From Chitinophagaceae bacterium (GTDB lineage Bacteria; Bacteroidota; Bacteroidia; Chitinophagales; Chitinophagaceae): a stretch of DNA of 18,876 nucleotides. The stretch spans positions 1 to 18,876 of the forward strand of contig JAHEZA010000006.1 in assembly GCA_023251335.1 (NCBI GenBank), written 5' to 3'. The position numbers and the translations under genes are program-made. Below are positions 14,994-18,876 of this stretch, piece after piece; position 1 is the first letter of the stretch, and each line of letters starts with the position of its first letter. A model generated the notes under the pieces. That model had not been told where the DNA came from and did not search any database. It worked only from the letters and a program-made list of their open reading frames with translations.

Positions 14994-16520
14994 TCAATTT
15001 TCATGCTGTAAATCAGCAATAGCTTCAAATTCATCAAACAGCTTCACACCCAATCTCTCGAAAATGGCGTAGTGCTTCATATAAACATTGTGAAGTTGTT
15101 TGTTTGGTGTGAAGCTGTCAGGTAGTTTTACCGTTTCTGCAGCTTCGTCTAAATTTTTATACAACCCGATTTTTGTTGCACTCAATAAAAAAGATCCGAA
15201 AGCAACGCTATCTGAACCTGATCCCTGCTTGATGTGAACAGGTTTATTGAAAATATCCGCCATCATTTGTGTCCAGAAAGGATAAGATGCAAATGTTCCG
15301 TTTGCAGATAGACTTTTGATAGTTTGATGTTCTTCTAATGTTTTACCTATGCTGTAAATGGCATATAATATGCCTTCGATGGTGGCGCGGACAAAGTGTT
15401 GTTGCTCGTGGTTTATATTCAATCCAAAATACACTCCCCTTGCATCTGCATTCCATATAGGAGCTCTTTCACCTTGCAAATAAGGAAGAAAAATTAGTCC
15501 TGCAGAACCTGCGTGAACTTTGCCTGCATCATTAATGAGGTTATTGACGCAGTCTTCGAGGTCGAATGCTTTTTTAAAATCGCCAAATTGTTTTGCATAC
15601 CATTCAAACACAGCGCCGGCATTGTTAGTCGGCCCACCGGAAACATAAAGACCCTCTGTGAGTAGGTAATTGAATATCCGTTGTTTTTCATCTTGTAAAA
15701 TTTCTGTGCCAACCACTCTTACTGCTCCACTCTCTTCAAGAGTTACCGTTGCTTTTCCATCTCCCCAGACCCCTGCACCTAATGTAGCCATGCAACCATC
15801 ACTTGAGCCAACGATCAGTTTTACTTTATCATGCAATCCCAATGAAGCCTGGTATTCCCTTTTTAATTTTTTTGGCGAGTAAAAAACAGAAACGACGTCT
15901 GCTAGTTTTTCTTTCGTGATACCTGTATATTTCAACGCATCTGCTTCCCACTTCAATGTGCGCGTGTTCAACATGCCTGTGGCAGAAGCAATACTGTAAT
16001 CAACTATGTACTCGCCGGTGAGTTGTTGTATGATGTAGGTTTTTATAGCCAAAAACTTTTGTGTTGCAGTAAAACGATCTTTATCATTATTTTTTAACCA
16101 TTTGATTTTGTTCAGTGGCGACATGGCATGTATCGGTGTGCCCGTTATTTTGTACAATGATTTTCCAAGAGAAGAATTTTTCAGGTCATGTGCTTCTTTC
16201 TTTGCGCGGTTGTCCGACCATGCGATTGCGTTGCCGAGTGGAACCCCGTTCTTACCAATCGGTAAAACACTATGCATAGCCGAACTGAAACAAAGGCAAA
16301 TCACCTTGTGCTTTTTAGGATGAATTTTTTCATTTAAAAAATTCTTCAGTATATAAAGCATGGTGATGAATATCTGTTCAGGATCCTGCTCACTAAAATC
16401 CGGTTTTGCATGAAAGGTGGGATAGGAACCTTTCGCAGAACCAAGTATGATGCCTTTCAAATCAAAGGCTACTACTCTTATTGCGCCTGTTCCGATTTCA
16501 ATTGTTATGATGCACTCCAT
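14994..16520 (-). CDS. FGGY-family carbohydrate kinase, gluconokinase-like
   Basis: Cytoplasmic sugar kinase of 508 residues, the normal FGGY length. The N-terminal phosphate loop is IEIGTGAIR (7-15). Gluconokinase-type blocks follow: FSSAMHSVLPIG (78-89), AIAWSDNRA (98-106) and HAMSPLNKIKWL (131-142). The catalytic aspartate is probably D241 in GSSDGCMATLGAG. FGGY_C begins near 260, with LPYLQGERAPIWNADARGVY (345-364) and SGSDSVAFGSFLL (433-445). Best guess is phosphorylation of gluconate or a related aldonate by ATP; xylulose or other sugars remain possible. One oddity is glutamate at position 8, where most FGGY kinases have the magnesium-linked aspartate (DIGT). The start lies 10 bp after the AraC gene, so the two are co-transcribed. 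Confidence 0.9.
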   Translation of the reverse strand: MECIITIEIGTGAIRVVAFDLKGIILGSAKGSYPTFHAKPDFSEQDPEQIFITMLYILKNFLNEKIHPKKHKVICLCFSSAMHSVLPIGKNGVPLGNAIAWSDNRAKKEAHDLKNSSLGKSLYKITGTPIHAMSPLNKIKWLKNNDKDRFTATQKFLAIKTYIIQQLTGEYIVDYSIASATGMLNTRTLKWEADALKYTGITKEKLADVVSVFYSPKKLKREYQASLGLHDKVKLIVGSSDGCMATLGAGVWGDGKATVTLEESGAVRVVGTEILQDEKQRIFNYLLTEGLYVSGGPTNNAGAVFEWYAKQFGDFKKAFDLEDCVNNLINDAGKVHAGSAGLIFLPYLQGERAPIWNADARGVYFGLNINHEQQHFVRATIEGILYAIYSIGKTLEEHQTIKSLSANGTFASYPFWTQMMADIFNKPVHIKQGSGSDSVAFGSFLLSATKIGLYKNLDEAAETVKLPDSFTPNKQLHNVYMKHYAIFERLGVKLFDEFEAIADLQHEN

Positions 16521-16530
16521 TTTAAAAAGT

Positions 16531-17421
16531 TTATTCGTTTACTATTATATTTTTCTTTCGAAACTCACTTGGTGTGTAACCGGTAAGTTTTTTGAAAGTG
16601 GTGGCAAAATGTTGTGATGAATAAAAGCCGACATCCAATGCGATATCAGTTACATGTACTTCAGGATGTTTCAAAAGTTTGATTGCTTCAGCAATGCGGA
16701 TATTGATCAGGTAGTTCAACGGCGTAAAGCCGGTATAACTCTTTGCTTTTTCTGAGAAAGCAGTAGTGCCTAATCCAACCAGTGCAGCCATTTCTTCGAC
16801 GGTCCATTGGTGCGACAGATTTTCACGGAGCGTTTGTTCCAGTTTCATAAATGTTTGAGGAAAATCTCTTTGTGAATTATGCTGTCTTGTTAATTGTCTT
16901 GCTGATAAAATAAGCAATTCATCTATCAATTGATTGATGCGTCCAGTATGCCCGTTCTCCTGGTTGATAAACTCATTTTTCATGTTTTGAAATATGGTTC
17001 CTGCTTCTTTTAGTTTTGACAGAACAGGACAAATGTTTAACAACAGGATTCTTCCGATCGTTCTGCATTCACTATCAGTAAGACGACTCCATCTACCCAT
17101 ACATATTTTACCTGTTCGGTCTAACTGCTGTAGCTCAAGATGCACCCATGAGACAGTACCGATATCAAGCAAATCTTTTTCGCCGCCAAAACTTTGTCCT
17201 GGTAAAATAATTGCAAGATCATCGGGGTAAAGTATGTGATGTTCGCTATCTATGATCCAATCGAAGCGACCATCAATAACATAATAAAAGCGAAGAAATT
17301 CAGAAGTTGTTTTTTTAAAAGAATCAAATTGTATGTTGTTTATTTTTTTTAAAGCAAATTCAATGACATGAGGAAAGACATGAAGCTCTTTACATTCTTT
17401 TTTTAAAAAGTACTGGTTCAT
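16531..17421 (-). CDS. AraC-family transcriptional regulator
   Basis: Regulator of 296 residues. The N-terminal half (about 1-150) looks like the cupin-type ligand-binding domain of AraC proteins (FYYVIDGRFDWIIDSEHHIL, PDDLAIILPGQSFGG). The C-terminal pair of helix-turn-helix motifs spans about 195-291, with the first HTH near 205-228 and the signature VTDIALDVGFYSSQHFATTF followed by KKLTGYTPSEFRK at 257-289. It heads a minus-strand run: the kinase starts 10 bp after its stop. The divergent gene on the other side is a second SusC, so it may control both directions. Its ligand is probably a sugar or sugar acid. Repeated TTTATAAA sites in the upstream region are candidate binding sites, without proof. 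Confidence 0.93.
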   Translation of the reverse strand: MNQYFLKKECKELHVFPHVIEFALKKINNIQFDSFKKTTSEFLRFYYVIDGRFDWIIDSEHHILYPDDLAIILPGQSFGGEKDLLDIGTVSWVHLELQQLDRTGKICMGRWSRLTDSECRTIGRILLLNICPVLSKLKEAGTIFQNMKNEFINQENGHTGRINQLIDELLILSARQLTRQHNSQRDFPQTFMKLEQTLRENLSHQWTVEEMAALVGLGTTAFSEKAKSYTGFTPLNYLINIRIAEAIKLLKHPEVHVTDIALDVGFYSSQHFATTFKKLTGYTPSEFRKKNIIVNE

Positions 17422-17958
17422 GCAATCGTTAGTTAGTGAATTTATAAAGCGATATTACAAATAAAACTTCATGGCCTTGTATAAAATCCTTCGCTGTGTT
17501 TTATTGAAAGTTTTGTTTCGACAAACCGGGCTTGCTTTATAAAACGTGCACACGATATTTATAAACTGTATAGCCGCTTTCGCCTGATAAATACTTTTCT
17601 AAAAACGTCTGATGCTTCCACTGCATTGAACAAATTCTTTTTTAAAGCATTTTTAAAATTCAAAATTCTATGAAAAGAAGACCGTTTATTTCCTGCCAGT
17701 GATCTGCTCGTTTCGATGCTCCTAATAATTTTGAAGAAACGATTTTTGCTCACACCCGTTTTTTAAAGGAGTTTAATTGTTACACGAAACAGCTAAGAAA
17801 TTTATTTATAAATTCATAAGCAGGCAAGAATGGTGTATAATATCTTTCACCGTTTATTATTGGAAGTTTTTCTTTTAAAAAGTCAGCTACTTTGTACAAT
17901 TGTGTAAATGAAATTTATTCTTTACTAAAGGTTATTAACTAACAAATCAATTGCTATT
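17422..17958. promoter_or_regulatory. Divergent intergenic region, AraC gene / second susC
   Basis: 537 bp, AT-rich, without a protein gene I can support; a 64-codon minus-strand frame at 17559-17753 has lysine-rich, low-complexity content and is probably spurious. The palindromic octamer TTTATAAA occurs four times, at 17441, 17536, 17558 and 17805; copies two and three are 22 bp apart, on one helix face. TACTTTG at 17888-17894 is a one-base-short version of the Bacteroidota -7 element and would give a leader of about 58 nt for the gene at 17959. TATCTTTC at 17841 is an alternative. No terminator-like hairpin was seen. Confidence 0.5.
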
Positions 17959-18876
17959 ATGGGAAAAAAACTCATGCAGATTACTGCACCGCTCAACAGA
18001 TTCTTCTTTTTAATTTCTTTTCTCTTTTTGTCTGCCGCAGCCTTTTCACAAACTGTTACGGGCGTCGTTACTGATGCTGATGGAAAACCGATGGCCAAGG
18101 TAACAGTGTTGGTAAAAGGCACTAACCACACTGCGTTAACTGATAATGCGGGAAAATTTAGTGTTACTGCATCAGGGGATGATGTCCTGGTGATCAGTTA
18201 TGTAGGTTCTCTCACACAAGAGGTGCCACTACGGGGACGGACATCGGTAACTGTCTCAATGGCGGTGGATACCCGCAACATGCAGGAAATAGTGGTGACT
18301 GCTTTGGGTATCAAGCGCCAGGAAAAAAGCCTGGGTTACTCAACCACGACTGTTAACCCGAATGAACTTGTAACAAACAGAACCACAAACGTCGGTGAAT
18401 CCCTTGAAGGAAGAGTGGCTGGCCTCAATATTACGCCTCCGGCCGCAGGAGCAGGTGGTAGTAATCAGATACGCTTGCGCGGACAGGTTGGTTTTGCAGG
18501 AGCTGATAATTCACCCCTTTTAGTAATTAATGGCCTTCCGATGGATCAGGGAGCCAGGAATGCAGAAGGCAATGGCCAGCAACGGGATCGTGGCGATAAT
18601 CTGGCGAACATTAATCCCGATGATATCGAAAGCATGACCGTGTTAAAAGGAGCTACTGCTGCGGCGCTTTATGGTTCAAGGGCTGCCCGTGGTGCGATAA
18701 TTATTACCACCAAATCAGGTCAAAGAAATCAGGGTATCGGAGTTGATTTTACTTCGAGCTATACCACTTCAAAAGCGTTGGATTATATGGACGAAATCCG
18801 TCAAACTGAATACGGCCAGGGACAGGGAGGTGTTAAGAATACAACAGCTGGCCAGGCGCAGGGTAATGGCCAGTTT
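17959..18876 (+). CDS. Second SusC/RagA-family TonB-linked outer-membrane protein, N-terminal part
   Basis: Partial gene: 306 codons, open to the right edge. The chosen ATG gives MGKKLMQITAPLNRFFFLIS as a basic then hydrophobic signal, ending SAAAFSQ at about residue 31; Met6 is an alternative start. A carboxypeptidase-regulatory-like domain follows (about 32-102, VTGVVTDADGKPMAKVTVLV). The SusC signature EIVVTALGIKRQEKSLGYST is at about 109-128. The plug domain includes NSPLLVINGLPMDQG and ATAAALYGSRAARGAIIITT. It belongs to a different subtype from the SusC at 4162: the signature reads ALGIKR rather than GYGTQR, and a glycine-, glutamine- and asparagine-rich stretch lies at its right-hand end. 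A SusD partner is expected beyond the window. The gene is divergent from the AraC gene, which may regulate it. Substrate unknown. Confidence 0.93.
   Translation, partial: MGKKLMQITAPLNRFFFLISFLFLSAAAFSQTVTGVVTDADGKPMAKVTVLVKGTNHTALTDNAGKFSVTASGDDVLVISYVGSLTQEVPLRGRTSVTVSMAVDTRNMQEIVVTALGIKRQEKSLGYSTTTVNPNELVTNRTTNVGESLEGRVAGLNITPPAAGAGGSNQIRLRGQVGFAGADNSPLLVINGLPMDQGARNAEGNGQQRDRGDNLANINPDDIESMTVLKGATAAALYGSRAARGAIIITTKSGQRNQGIGVDFTSSYTTSKALDYMDEIRQTEYGQGQGGVKNTTAGQAQGNGQF

Noticed and set aside
17559..17753. 64-codon minus-strand frame between the AraC gene and the second susC
   Set aside because: Lysine/arginine-rich, low-complexity translation with no recognisable motif or start context, in an AT-rich regulatory region. 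Probably chance.
1..18876. CRISPR array, tRNA/rRNA genes, insertion sequences, integrase or attachment sites
   Set aside because: No regularly spaced repeats, tRNA-like cloverleaf, transposase or integrase motifs were found. The only repeats are the short ones listed.

Overview
The window comes from a Bacteroidota genome, most likely a Chitinophagaceae-type soil or plant-polymer degrader. The evidence is two SusC/RagA-family TonB-linked outer-membrane proteins, a SusD lipoprotein, a GH115 glycosidase, short AT-rich intergenic regions without strong Shine-Dalgarno sequences, and export signals ending in AQ-type cleavage sites. No RNA genes, insertion sequences or CRISPR arrays were seen.

Layout. 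(1) Positions 1-3716, all minus strand: two tandem paralogous LacI-type repressors, then an SDR oxidoreductase, then the N-terminal part of a secreted GH115 xylan alpha-glucuronidase that runs off the left edge. (2) Positions 3717-4161: a dense regulatory region with a LacI/cre-like palindrome, a second inverted repeat and a 22-bp tandem duplication. (3) Positions 4162-9340, plus strand: a SusC/SusD pair closed by a hairpin terminator. (4) Positions 9527-11401, plus strand: a secreted three-domain protein with a predicted (beta/alpha)8 barrel that I cannot assign to a named family. (5) Positions 11498-17421, minus strand: a five-gene run read AraC regulator, FGGY gluconokinase-like kinase, BASS-type transporter, exported RraA-like aldolase, Tat-signal enolase-superfamily sugar-acid dehydratase. 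(6) Positions 17959-18876, plus strand: the start of a second SusC, divergent from the AraC gene.

How they may work together. GH115 enzymes remove (4-O-methyl-)glucuronic acid from glucuronoxylan, so the left half looks like a polysaccharide utilisation locus for a uronic-acid-decorated glycan, with SusCD importing oligosaccharides under LacI control. The right-hand minus-strand cluster looks like a sugar-acid module. Its two carbon-transforming enzymes (dehydratase and aldolase-like protein) both carry export signals, while the kinase is cytoplasmic and a BASS-family carrier lies between them in gene order. This permits an inferred model in which sugar acids are dehydrated and cleaved in the periplasm and a 2-keto acid such as pyruvate is imported. 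That model, and the barrel protein as a candidate new glycosidase, are the most interesting leads.
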